Source: Acidimicrobiia bacterium (GTDB lineage: Bacteria > Actinomycetota > Acidimicrobiia > Spongiisociales > ZC4RG35). From it: a DNA stretch of 64,000 nucleotides. The stretch spans positions 491,832 through 555,831 of the forward strand of contig JANQRA010000002.1 of NCBI GenBank assembly GCA_028284765.1, read 5' to 3'. The stretch's first letter is position 1; each line of letters starts with the position of its first letter. The notes beneath the pieces were generated by a model that did no database searches, was not told where the DNA came from, and saw only the letters and a program-made list of their open reading frames with translations. Positions 34,212 through 41,679 of this stretch are shown here, piece after piece. Both the position numbers and the translations under genes were made by a program.

Positions 34212-34754
34212 ATGCTCAGACGCCTCGCCATCACAATCGCGGTCCTATCTCTTGTGACTACGGGCTGTACGGACAGCCAATTTGATGGCACCCTCATTGC
34301 CGTTGTCGACCCACAGGGCGAAACCTCCGGTTTTGGCGATTTCACGACCGGCAGCGATAAGAGCTTCGGGATCTTCGTCTGCGCAGCCGACGGGGCAGTC
34401 CAGCTCAACTCGATAGATGCCGAGTCGATCGAGGGCGACGCCGAGCTGTTGGGTGGGGTGGTCTATACCTCGCCTGACATGTTCGTAGGTGCCGCCAACG
34501 GGTTCCCGACTGATGGTCTCGACGAGGATCGCGTGGAACCCCTGGAAGGGGCGGTTGTTGAGCGGACTTGTGATGAGACCCCTGGAGAGGATCTCGTGCA
34601 GGTAATCGTCGGAGCAGAGAGGACTTCCTCGGATGGCGGCGTGATCGACGGAATCGAAGTTGACACGTCTGGCGGCACACTTGTCATCGACTACACGATC
34701 CTTCTCTGTGGAGATGAGCTGGAGTTCTGTGAATTCCTGCTCGAGGACCAATAG
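34212..34754 (+). CDS. hypothetical lipoprotein
   Basis: 180 residues with a lipoprotein signal ending at C19 (LSLVTTGC). The mature part is acidic and beta-rich, with Cys residues in IFVCAADG, ERTCDET, LLCGDELEFC that could form disulfides. I recognise no family. It is transcribed alone between two minus-strand genes and ends 4 bp before the stop of the propeller lipoprotein. Confidence 0.7.
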   Translation: MLRRLAITIAVLSLVTTGCTDSQFDGTLIAVVDPQGETSGFGDFTTGSDKSFGIFVCAADGAVQLNSIDAESIEGDAELLGGVVYTSPDMFVGAANGFPTDGLDEDRVEPLEGAVVERTCDETPGEDLVQVIVGAERTSSDGGVIDGIEVDTSGGTLVIDYTILLCGDELEFCEFLLEDQ

Positions 34755-34758
34755 CTGA

Positions 34759-35781
34759 TCACGGTTCGAAAACCACCCGTCTCAGAGAAATCGGATTGTT
34801 GGCCGACACTGGTCTCTGGGGCTGGTTGAACCAGAGTGCTCCGTCAGGGGTGAAGGCGATCCCATTTGGACGATCTATCTGAGCCTCCAGCGGTGGACCG
34901 TCCGTAGTTCCCATCTCCCCCGTACCCACGACAGGCGTGGGCTCGCCCTCCAGCGTCACCCGGTGGATCTGACTGGCGCCGCGTGTCGCCACATACAGGG
35001 CACCATCGTGAAACGTGATGTGGCCCAGGTTGCCCCCAGGCAACCGGATCAGCTCCTCCGTCTCACCGGTCAGAGAGACACGGACGACTCGACTGTCTCC
35101 GAAGTTGGCGACATACAGGTTCCCATCGTCGGCGAGCGCCAGGCCATTCGGACAAGAGAGAATCGGGTCGGAAGAAATCACCTCGACTGCACCTCCGGAA
35201 TCCACGGACAGAACCCGTCCGCCTCGACAGTCGGCGACATAGAGCCCGCCTTCAGGCGCGAGCACTACACCAATCGGCCCGACGATTCCGTCGTTCGCAA
35301 ACTCCTCAACATCCCCCTCGGGTGAGACCTTGAACACGGCACCGCTGCTGAAAGACGATTGATAGATCGTTCCGTCTTCGTCAATCGCCAAGCCCGAGGC
35401 GCCGCGAATCTGGTCGCTCCGAGCGTGGAGCGTGACCTTCCCATCCGGGCTCAGCTTGAAGATCCTGTTGCCCAGCCGAGCAGGCGCTGGACCCATGTCA
35501 GAGAAGTAGACGTTGCCCAGAGAATCTGCGGCAACCCCGCCAGTAGCTGCAGGGTGACCATCGATCACCGTGACAACTCCGACAGCGTCCGGAATCTCCA
35601 CGGTCAATGTCGAGGTAGTCGTGGTGGGGGCACTCGTCGTCGTTGTCGCCACGGTGGATGTCGTTGTCGGCTGCAACGACGATGTAGTCGTTTGATCCTC
35701 GCCAATCGTGGTCGTTGAAGCGAGTGGCTCCTCTGCTGAGCAAGCCGCAGTCAGAAGAAGCAGTACCACGAACAATCTCAT
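34759..35781 (-). CDS. lipoprotein with NHL/SMP-30-like beta-propeller
   Basis: 340 residues. Lipoprotein signal with Cys in LTAACS near residue 14, a Thr-rich stalk (about 20-60), then a six-bladed propeller with repeated GLAxDxxGxxY strands: GVAADSLGNVYFSD, GLAIDEDGTIYQSS, GVVLAPEGGLYVAD, GLALADDGNLYVAN, GIAFTPDGALWF. It may bind or hydrolyse a small molecule outside the cell. ATG 35781 overlaps the TGA of the MarR gene (ATGA), which decides the start and suggests the regulator and the lipoprotein are made together. Confidence 0.78.
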   Translation of the reverse strand: MRLFVVLLLLTAACSAEEPLASTTTIGEDQTTTSSLQPTTTSTVATTTTSAPTTTTSTLTVEIPDAVGVVTVIDGHPAATGGVAADSLGNVYFSDMGPAPARLGNRIFKLSPDGKVTLHARSDQIRGASGLAIDEDGTIYQSSFSSGAVFKVSPEGDVEEFANDGIVGPIGVVLAPEGGLYVADCRGGRVLSVDSGGAVEVISSDPILSCPNGLALADDGNLYVANFGDSRVVRVSLTGETEELIRLPGGNLGHITFHDGALYVATRGASQIHRVTLEGEPTPVVGTGEMGTTDGPPLEAQIDRPNGIAFTPDGALWFNQPQRPVSANNPISLRRVVFEP

Positions 35782-36329
35782 TGAGAGTCCCGCCATTGCA
35801 CGAACTCGATATGGGCGCGGACCTCTTCTTCCTGCTCTCGAGTCAAGAGACGACCCCCATATCCGAGAGATCGAGACGTTGGCTGGGTCACCGGCGGATC
35901 GTCCGCAAATCCAAGGACCGACCGATAGGCGGAGTCGAGACGACGTAGTGCCCATTTGATGTCGTCCCTCGACCCACCAAGCTCATCGAGGAGCCTCCGC
36001 AACGCAGCCATGAAGTCGGCGGTGCACGCTTCGTGCATTTTCTTCCCGTCTCTGGTGAGCTCCACCAACTGGGATCGACCATCTTCAGGATTCGGCGCAC
36101 GCGAAATGTGCCCGAGGTCTTCTGCCTTGGCGATCATCTTGGAGGTCGTCGCCAACGGAACAGCCATGTGCGTCGAGACCTCGCTGATTGTTGCCCGACC
36201 CAAGGACGTTATTGCGGAGTACAAGGCGTACTCAGTCCCGTTGATGGGCTGACCTTCCAAAGCATTCTCGATCAGCTCCACATTCAGAAAAGTCAACCGG
36301 TGAATGTCGTATGGAATCGAGAGCGACAT
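35778..36329 (-). CDS. MarR-family transcriptional regulator
   Basis: 183 residues. The winged helix spans about residues 30-100 (TEYALYSAITSLGRATISEVS, then PNPEDGRSQLVELT for the wing), flanked by dimerisation helices. The C-terminal extension of about 50 residues is longer than in classical MarR. Coupled by ATGA to the propeller lipoprotein. ATG 36329 is preceded at 7 nt by TAGAGT on its strand. An AT-rich stretch (36345-36360) beside it, in the gap to the beta-lactamase-fold gene, could hold its operator. Confidence 0.85.
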   Translation of the reverse strand: MSLSIPYDIHRLTFLNVELIENALEGQPINGTEYALYSAITSLGRATISEVSTHMAVPLATTSKMIAKAEDLGHISRAPNPEDGRSQLVELTRDGKKMHEACTADFMAALRRLLDELGGSRDDIKWALRRLDSAYRSVLGFADDPPVTQPTSRSLGYGGRLLTREQEEEVRAHIEFVQWRDSQ

Positions 36330-36342
36330 GGAAGTTACTCTA
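36330..36342 (-). promoter_or_regulatory. putative -10 element of the marR unit
   Basis: TAGAGT (plus-strand ACTCTA at 36337-36342) 7 nt before ATG 36329; no Shine-Dalgarno. Confidence 0.35.
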
Positions 36343-36386
36343 CCCTACAAGTATTTTAGTTGCGATTCGAAGCATCTAAGAAAGCC

Positions 36387-37379
36387 ATGCCTGATCAGCG
36401 GTCTCGACAACGCTTGAATCGGAGTGTGAGGTTTCTCCGACGATTGGCTCTGGCTCTAGTCCTGGTTGGTTGCACCGTTCCGTCTGCGAGTGAGCCGTCA
36501 ACCACCAGCAGCAGTACGGCGACCACCCAGAGTGCTCCAGAAGCATCTCCGACGACGACGACGACGACCACCACACCCCCGACAACCACAACGACGACAT
36601 CTGTTGTCGATGCCCAGCCGCGTTGCCGACGGGATCCGTTCGCCGATTCCGTGGTCGACAATCTCGAGAACCGTTTCAGAGGGCGTCTGATCTCAGCACA
36701 TGTCTACGACACGCGGACCGGGTGCGAGTACTCCTTGAACCCGGCCAACAGAAACCGAACGGCGTCGGTATTCAAGGTCATGGTGATGGCCGGAACCCTC
36801 CTCGAGGCCCAGGACGCCCAGCGCGAGGTCACCGAAAGAGAAATGCGCCTTATGACTCCGATGATCACTCGGTCCACCAACAACGAGGTCAGGATTCTGT
36901 GGCGCGACTTTGGAGGGCAGGACTGGTTCCGGCAAACGGCAGACGCATTCGAAATGGAAGACCTCGACATTGTCGGAGACTTCAACACGCGCCCCTGGGG
37001 CCGCACCCGAACGTCTGCCTCTGACCAAGTCGCTCTGCTGCGCCAGGTTCTGCTGGGTGAGTGGGGGCCTCTTGAAGACGAGTACCGGTCTGTTGCCCTC
37101 GATCTCATGAGCTCGGTCGTTCCCGAGCAGACCTGGGGAGTCACGGCCGGTGTTCCCCAAGAATGGAGCGTTGCTCAGAAGAACGGCTTCGCTGGAGGGA
37201 TCGTCAACTCAGTGGGATGGGTAGACGAGCCCGGCCCCTCCAACGGCTACGTGGTTGCAATCATGAGCGAAGGCTCTGCGAGCATCAGCGCGGGCATTCC
37301 GGTTGTGGAGGCAATCTCGGAGATCATCGCTCGGGCCATGCTCCTCCCGGAACCGGCCGGTGCATCCGGCGTCGAATAG
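36387..37379 (+). CDS. beta-lactamase-fold serine hydrolase lipoprotein
   Basis: 330 residues. Lipobox Cys at 29 (LVLVGC), a Thr-rich stalk at 37-72, then a class A beta-lactamase/transpeptidase-like domain. The SxxK motif is S126-V-F-K129, an STNNEVR segment near 161 stands where the SDN loop is expected, and KNGFAGG near 268 resembles the KTG strand. It may be a true beta-lactamase, a carboxypeptidase or an inactive relative. ATG 36387 was chosen because the signal peptide starts there. Diverges from marR across 57 bp. Confidence 0.75.
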   Translation: MPDQRSRQRLNRSVRFLRRLALALVLVGCTVPSASEPSTTSSSTATTQSAPEASPTTTTTTTTPPTTTTTTSVVDAQPRCRRDPFADSVVDNLENRFRGRLISAHVYDTRTGCEYSLNPANRNRTASVFKVMVMAGTLLEAQDAQREVTEREMRLMTPMITRSTNNEVRILWRDFGGQDWFRQTADAFEMEDLDIVGDFNTRPWGRTRTSASDQVALLRQVLLGEWGPLEDEYRSVALDLMSSVVPEQTWGVTAGVPQEWSVAQKNGFAGGIVNSVGWVDEPGPSNGYVVAIMSEGSASISAGIPVVEAISEIIARAMLLPEPAGASGVE

Positions 37380-37389
37380 CGTTCAGCAC

Positions 37390-37887
37390 ATGCAAGACAG
37401 CCACGAGGAGCGGGAATCGGCTCAAGCGTCGCGGCGGTCGATCGTCTTCGACGACATACCAAGCCCTGACTTCGCCGACGTGGTGATCGTTTCGATTCCC
37501 CATGAAGTGACAGCCGTCCTCCAAGACCCAGCGTGGTGGGCAAAGCAAGTCTTCAACGTTGAATCGGCTCCAAACTGGGTGAAGCTACTGCTGGGCCTAC
37601 GCCAGACTCTCGTCCGGCTTATCGGGGTAAGCCCGGCCCAGTCGTCGGTGTTTGACGTGGACCGGGTGCAGAACGAAGAGGCGCTAATCGCTGCGGACGA
37701 CCGCCATCTCGATTTCCGAGCGACAGTTGCCGTGGACCCGCAAGCAAGATTGCTCTATGTGACCACAGCGGTCCAACTCCATGGGTGGCGGGGGCGCCTC
37801 TACTTCCTACCGGTTTCAGTACTCCATGCGCCCGTCACGAGATCGATGGCGAAGCGGGCCGTGAGCAGGGCTTTCGAACCGGCGTAG
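37390..37887 (+). CDS. DUF2867 domain protein
   Basis: 165 residues, matching the START-like DUF2867 pattern: AWWAKQVFNVESAPNWVKLLLGLRQ near residue 50, DRHLDFRATVAVD near 102 and the closing PVTRSMAKRAVSRAF segment. Function unknown; a lipid- or small-molecule-binding fold is expected. ATG 37390 lies 10 bp after the preceding gene, so the two are probably cotranscribed. It converges with the CaCA exchanger gene. Confidence 0.78.
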   Translation: MQDSHEERESAQASRRSIVFDDIPSPDFADVVIVSIPHEVTAVLQDPAWWAKQVFNVESAPNWVKLLLGLRQTLVRLIGVSPAQSSVFDVDRVQNEEALIAADDRHLDFRATVAVDPQARLLYVTTAVQLHGWRGRLYFLPVSVLHAPVTRSMAKRAVSRAFEPA

Positions 37888-37892
37888 CCGAC

Positions 37893-38828
37893 TCAGATCG
37901 CGAGCCAGATCGCAACCGGGTAGGCAGCCAGGAGAACGAAGCCTTCGATCCGCTGGAGCCGATCGCCCGACCAGACCAGCACACCGGCGATCAACGACAC
38001 GGCAACCATCACCAGCAGGTCCGGCCGGAAGTCGGTGACGAGACTTCCGGCACCAAAGACCCCTGTGGCACCAACAACGGCGAGCGAATTGAAAACGTTC
38101 GATCCGATGACGTTGCCAAGTACCAGGTCATTTCGGCCGCGCCTCGCAGAGGCAAGAACTGCGCCCAACTCTGGGAGGCTGGTGCCCAGCGCAAGAATGG
38201 TCAGGCCCACGACGCCCTCCGACATGCCGATCTCGAGAGCGATCCCCTCAGCCCCTACGACCATCGACCTCGCACCGAGGACCAAGGCCACCATTGCAGC
38301 CAAGGCAATCGACAAGACTTGCCAGGTCGGACGGTGCGCCAGATCACTCTCGTCCTGGTCGAAGTCTCCGACATCAGTCTCTTTGGACCAGCGGACGACT
38401 ATGAACCCTGCAACGACCAAGGCCAACAGCAAAATGGCACCTTCCGTGACCGTGAGCACCTCGTCCCACAGGAACACCGACGCCATGGCCACGGCGACTG
38501 CCATGAGGGCTCCTTCGCGTTTGATGATCCGCCCCGAGCCCGTGAATGGATAGAAGATGACACTCACCGCGAGAACCAAGCTCAGATTGGCGATGTTGGA
38601 ACCGACCGCGTTGCCCACGGCGAGGTCCAGCCCGTTGGGCTGATCCAAAGCGAGCACAGATACCACCAACTCCGGAGCGGACGACCCGAACCCGATGACT
38701 ACTGCCCCGACGATTACGGCGGAAACTCCCCATCGGGATGCGAGGTCGGCCGTGGCCAAGACCATGCGGTCGGCACTGAACACGATGACGGCCACGCCCA
38801 GCAAGAGCCAGAAAACGTCGAGGATCAC
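37893..38828 (-). CDS. CaCA-family calcium/sodium antiporter (YrbG type)
   Basis: 311 residues with about ten helices in two inverted halves. The two alpha-repeats carry GFGSSAPELVVS near residue 45 and ALGTSLPELGAV near 212, both with the acidic residue needed for ion binding. An acidic cytoplasmic loop (KETDVGDFDQDESD) separates the halves. It would extrude Ca2+ or exchange other cations. Its start overlaps the stop of the Mrp G-E fusion by 4 nt, so it is the last gene of the Mrp operon. Confidence 0.92.
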   Translation of the reverse strand: MILDVFWLLLGVAVIVFSADRMVLATADLASRWGVSAVIVGAVVIGFGSSAPELVVSVLALDQPNGLDLAVGNAVGSNIANLSLVLAVSVIFYPFTGSGRIIKREGALMAVAVAMASVFLWDEVLTVTEGAILLLALVVAGFIVVRWSKETDVGDFDQDESDLAHRPTWQVLSIALAAMVALVLGARSMVVGAEGIALEIGMSEGVVGLTILALGTSLPELGAVLASARRGRNDLVLGNVIGSNVFNSLAVVGATGVFGAGSLVTDFRPDLLVMVAVSLIAGVLVWSGDRLQRIEGFVLLAAYPVAIWLAI

Positions 38829-39607
38829 CTGACCATCCTTGATGCCGATTTCTCTAGATCTGCGATGCCTTCCCGCACTTCGTCTGACGTTTGCCCGATT
38901 CCATGGACCACCATCCGATAGGGAGCGTCAGCGGTGATCTCGAGAGTGAGAGTTCCAGGCGAAAAGCTGGTTGCGTTGGCGTCGAAGAACGCAACGGTCT
39001 CTTCTCTCGTCTCCAAATCACACACCACCAAAGTCTCCTGAAGGTCCTCGTCCCCAACAAAAAGCACCTGATAAACCATCCTGGCGTTGGCCGAAACCAA
39101 ACTGACCACATATCTCGCAAGCGCACTTGCGGCACCAAGCGGGCGAGGATACGAGCCACTTCTTGGAGGCGCGAGGATTGTGACCAAAACACCCAAAGCA
39201 ACTCCCGCAACGAAGTTGGCAATTGAGATATCTCTCCAGAGAATGAGCCAGACCACCACCGTCTCGATGACGAGCGCCTGGCGCCACTTGGAGCCTGTCC
39301 GCTCCGGAGGCTCAGCAGAGTCATCTACCAACGCTTCTGATTCCTCGATGAGTGTCCTTCCCAGCAGATGTCCCGCAATTGGAGCAGTGAGAAACTGAAG
39401 AACGGCAATCAACAGGCCGGTGGCAGCGAGACCCCACGACCCAGAAGTGACACCAGCCCCGACTGCCACCAGGGTGAGCCCGAGCGATGCAGGCTTGGCT
39501 GCGGCATGGATCCGACTCAGGCCACTAGGAAGACGCACCAACCCATAGCCCGCCAGAAAGGTGAGGAAGGCTCCCATGATCATGAGGATCAGCCCAACCT
39601 GACTCAT
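38825..39607 (-). CDS. fused Mrp antiporter subunits G and E
   Basis: 260 residues. Residues 1-90 match MnhG/MrpG (three helices; YGLVRLPSGLSRIHAAAKPAS). Residues 110-260 match MnhE/MrpE: two helices, then the conserved SFSPGTLTLEI and VVHGI near the end. These are normally separate genes, with E before F and G. ATG 39607 overlaps the mrpF stop by ATGA, so the longer upstream start is wrong. The subunit is part of the multi-protein Na+/H+ antiporter. Confidence 0.88.
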   Translation of the reverse strand: MSQVGLILMIMGAFLTFLAGYGLVRLPSGLSRIHAAAKPASLGLTLVAVGAGVTSGSWGLAATGLLIAVLQFLTAPIAGHLLGRTLIEESEALVDDSAEPPERTGSKWRQALVIETVVVWLILWRDISIANFVAGVALGVLVTILAPPRSGSYPRPLGAASALARYVVSLVSANARMVYQVLFVGDEDLQETLVVCDLETREETVAFFDANATSFSPGTLTLEITADAPYRMVVHGIGQTSDEVREGIADLEKSASRMVR

Positions 39608-39873
39608 TCTTCGTCTCCTGCCCGCCACTCGGCATATCTGGCGATCGAAGCTGTCGCCAAGAACGCGACCAGCCCAACCGATATAAGGAGCGGTGTGAAC
39701 ACCTCATCACCGGTTCGCGCTCCATATGCGGCCATGCCCGAAGCAATGGCGAGAAGCACAACATCGAGTGCGTTCGCCCGGTCGACGAGCGTCGGTCCCT
39801 TCACGACTCTGAACAGTCCACCGAGAGCGGCGGCGCCAACGAGAACCTCCACGACGATCAACGCTAAGTCCAC
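39604..39873 (-). CDS. mnhF: Mrp antiporter subunit F
   Basis: 89 residues, three helices, with the MrpF signature RVVKGPTLVDRANALD near residue 22 and an arginine-rich end. GTG 39873 was chosen by family length; it follows the mnhD stop by 1 nt and its own stop overlaps the G-E fusion. Small accessory subunit of the Na+/H+ antiporter complex. Confidence 0.9.
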   Translation of the reverse strand: MDLALIVVEVLVGAAALGGLFRVVKGPTLVDRANALDVVLLAIASGMAAYGARTGDEVFTPLLISVGLVAFLATASIARYAEWRAGDEE

Positions 39874-39874
39874 C

Positions 39875-41320
39875 TCAGACGCCCCCTCCGACAGCCGCCA
39901 GGAGGCTCTCAGCTGCGGTGAGAGATGCCTCGAGCAAATCGGACGCATAGAGGGCGACCAACAAGCTGAGCACCACGACTCCGCCGGTTACGAGGCGCAT
40001 ACCGCGCTTGGCTCCCGGACCCTCTCCAACACGATCACCCCAGAAGACCCCGTTCCAGATCTTCATCATCGAGAAGAGCGTCAACACGCTCACTATCAGG
40101 GCGACGGCAGACACCCCCCACTGGCCGGTCACAAGCCCCTCGTTTATCAAGGCGAACTTGACGACGAAGCCTCCTAACGGTGGGACACCCGCCAGACTCA
40201 GGGCCAGAACCGCGAAGGCTCCAGCTAGCCAGGGGCGTGTCTTGATCAGCCCGGAGCCAGCGTCGATGTCGGAACCTCCGATTTCGGCATCGACCTCTCC
40301 TGCGACGAGGAACAGGCCGGTCTTGACCACGATTTGATTGACGATGTAAGCCACACCTGCAGCCAGTCCAGCCAACGTGAACAGTCCGAGCCCCATGAGC
40401 ATGTAGCCAATCTGACTGACGATGTGGAAGGACAAGATGCGTTTGACATCTCTTTGCGATAGGGCACCCAGGATCCCAAAGAACATTGTGGCAGCGGCAA
40501 TCGAGAGCAGTAGGGCGTTGTCCACCTCGGATATCAGTGTTTGAGTCCTGTAGATCGCATACACGCCCACCTTCGTGAGCAACCCAGCGAAGACAGCAGT
40601 GACCGGAGCTGGCGCCGTGGGGTAAGAGTCGGGCAACCACATGTAGAGCGGGAACAACGCTGCCTTGATGCCGAAGACCACGAGCGTCATGGCAGAGAAC
40701 ACGCTGAGCATTGCCGGGTTGTCTGAGCGCAGGGTTGCGACGATGTCGCTGAGGTCGAGGGTCCCGGTCGTGCCGTATGCAAACGCGACCGTGAGGAGGA
40801 AGAGCATCGACGCCATGAGATTCACGACTACGTAGCTGATCGTCGACCTGACCTGCCGACCGCCCGACCTCACCGTCAGAAGCGTGTAGCTGGCGATCAA
40901 AGTGAGTTCGAAGCCAACAAACAGATTGAACAGATCGGCGGTAGAGATCGAGAGGGCGACTCCCGCTGTGAGAGCGAGATACTTCGGGTGGAACCACCAG
41001 TCGAGCACGTCCTGGCCGAGCTGTGAAATGGCGTACAGCAGCACCGCCAGCACGAGGAGCATGGCAATGCTGAGAATCATCCCCGACATCGGATCTATGG
41101 CCAGCGCGATCCCAACTCCCCCGGTCCATCCACCAACATCGACTTCTAGCGGATTGCCCGAGTCGGCTTCGAGCCAGGCGAGAACTGACAGCACGAACAC
41201 AGCGCCGACCGAGACAACACCGACAACCCTCTGAACGCCGAGGTTGCGCTTGGCTATGGCCGATATTGCGGCCCCACCGAGAGGAATCGCTACCAGAAGT
41301 GGGAGAAGTTCAGCGCTCAT
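39875..41320 (-). CDS. mnhD: Mrp antiporter subunit D
   Basis: 481 residues, about fourteen helices, homologous to complex I subunits NuoM/N. The proton-translocating lysine and glutamate helices are visible (FNLFVGFELTLIAS near residue 110, ALFPLYMWLPDSYPTAPAPV near 214). Works with MrpA as the core ion channel. ATG 41320 overlaps the mnhC stop by 4 nt. Confidence 0.94.
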   Translation of the reverse strand: MSAELLPLLVAIPLGGAAISAIAKRNLGVQRVVGVVSVGAVFVLSVLAWLEADSGNPLEVDVGGWTGGVGIALAIDPMSGMILSIAMLLVLAVLLYAISQLGQDVLDWWFHPKYLALTAGVALSISTADLFNLFVGFELTLIASYTLLTVRSGGRQVRSTISYVVVNLMASMLFLLTVAFAYGTTGTLDLSDIVATLRSDNPAMLSVFSAMTLVVFGIKAALFPLYMWLPDSYPTAPAPVTAVFAGLLTKVGVYAIYRTQTLISEVDNALLLSIAAATMFFGILGALSQRDVKRILSFHIVSQIGYMLMGLGLFTLAGLAAGVAYIVNQIVVKTGLFLVAGEVDAEIGGSDIDAGSGLIKTRPWLAGAFAVLALSLAGVPPLGGFVVKFALINEGLVTGQWGVSAVALIVSVLTLFSMMKIWNGVFWGDRVGEGPGAKRGMRLVTGGVVVLSLLVALYASDLLEASLTAAESLLAAVGGGV

Positions 41321-41679
41321 GGCGACTCACCTCCTCGATTCGACCCAATACGGCGATCCTCGAGGTCGTCCTCGACGAAGTCTTCGGATGTTGCTCCCCA
41401 CGCCCGGACAGCCAAAGCCAACAGGAACGCAGTAACTGCGAAAGCGATCACGATGGCCGTGAGAATCAGAGCCTGAGGCAGCGGATCTGAGATCGGGCCT
41501 TCGCGACCGTCGAGTATTGGGGCAGTGCCAAACCTCGAAGAAGCGTTGAGGATCATGAGATTCACGCCATGGGCGAGGATGCCCAGACCCACGAGCACCC
41601 GAGTCAGGTTCCGCTGCAGGAGCAGATAGACACCGATCGTGAACAGCACGCCGATCGCGACGACCATTGCGAGGCTCAT
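41317..41679 (-). CDS. mnhC: Mrp antiporter subunit C
   Basis: 120 residues, three helices, NuoK homologue. The conserved VYLLLQRNLTRVLVGLGILAH-like first half, NLMIL and DPLPQALILTAIVI near residue 75 identify the family. The C-terminus is acidic (EDFVEDDLED). ATG 41679 overlaps the stop of the A-B fusion gene (ATGA). Confidence 0.94.
   Translation of the reverse strand: MSLAMVVAIGVLFTIGVYLLLQRNLTRVLVGLGILAHGVNLMILNASSRFGTAPILDGREGPISDPLPQALILTAIVIAFAVTAFLLALAVRAWGATSEDFVEDDLEDRRIGSNRGGESP

Noticed and set aside
37785-38921. 378-codon plus-strand open frame
   Set aside because: Antisense shadow of the CaCA exchanger, which has clear GSSAPE and GTSLPE motifs; the shadow is low-complexity and polar with no family.
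40035-41129. 364-codon second frame on the minus strand
   Set aside because: Frame shadow of mnhD; Arg/His-rich composition typical of out-of-frame GC-rich genes.
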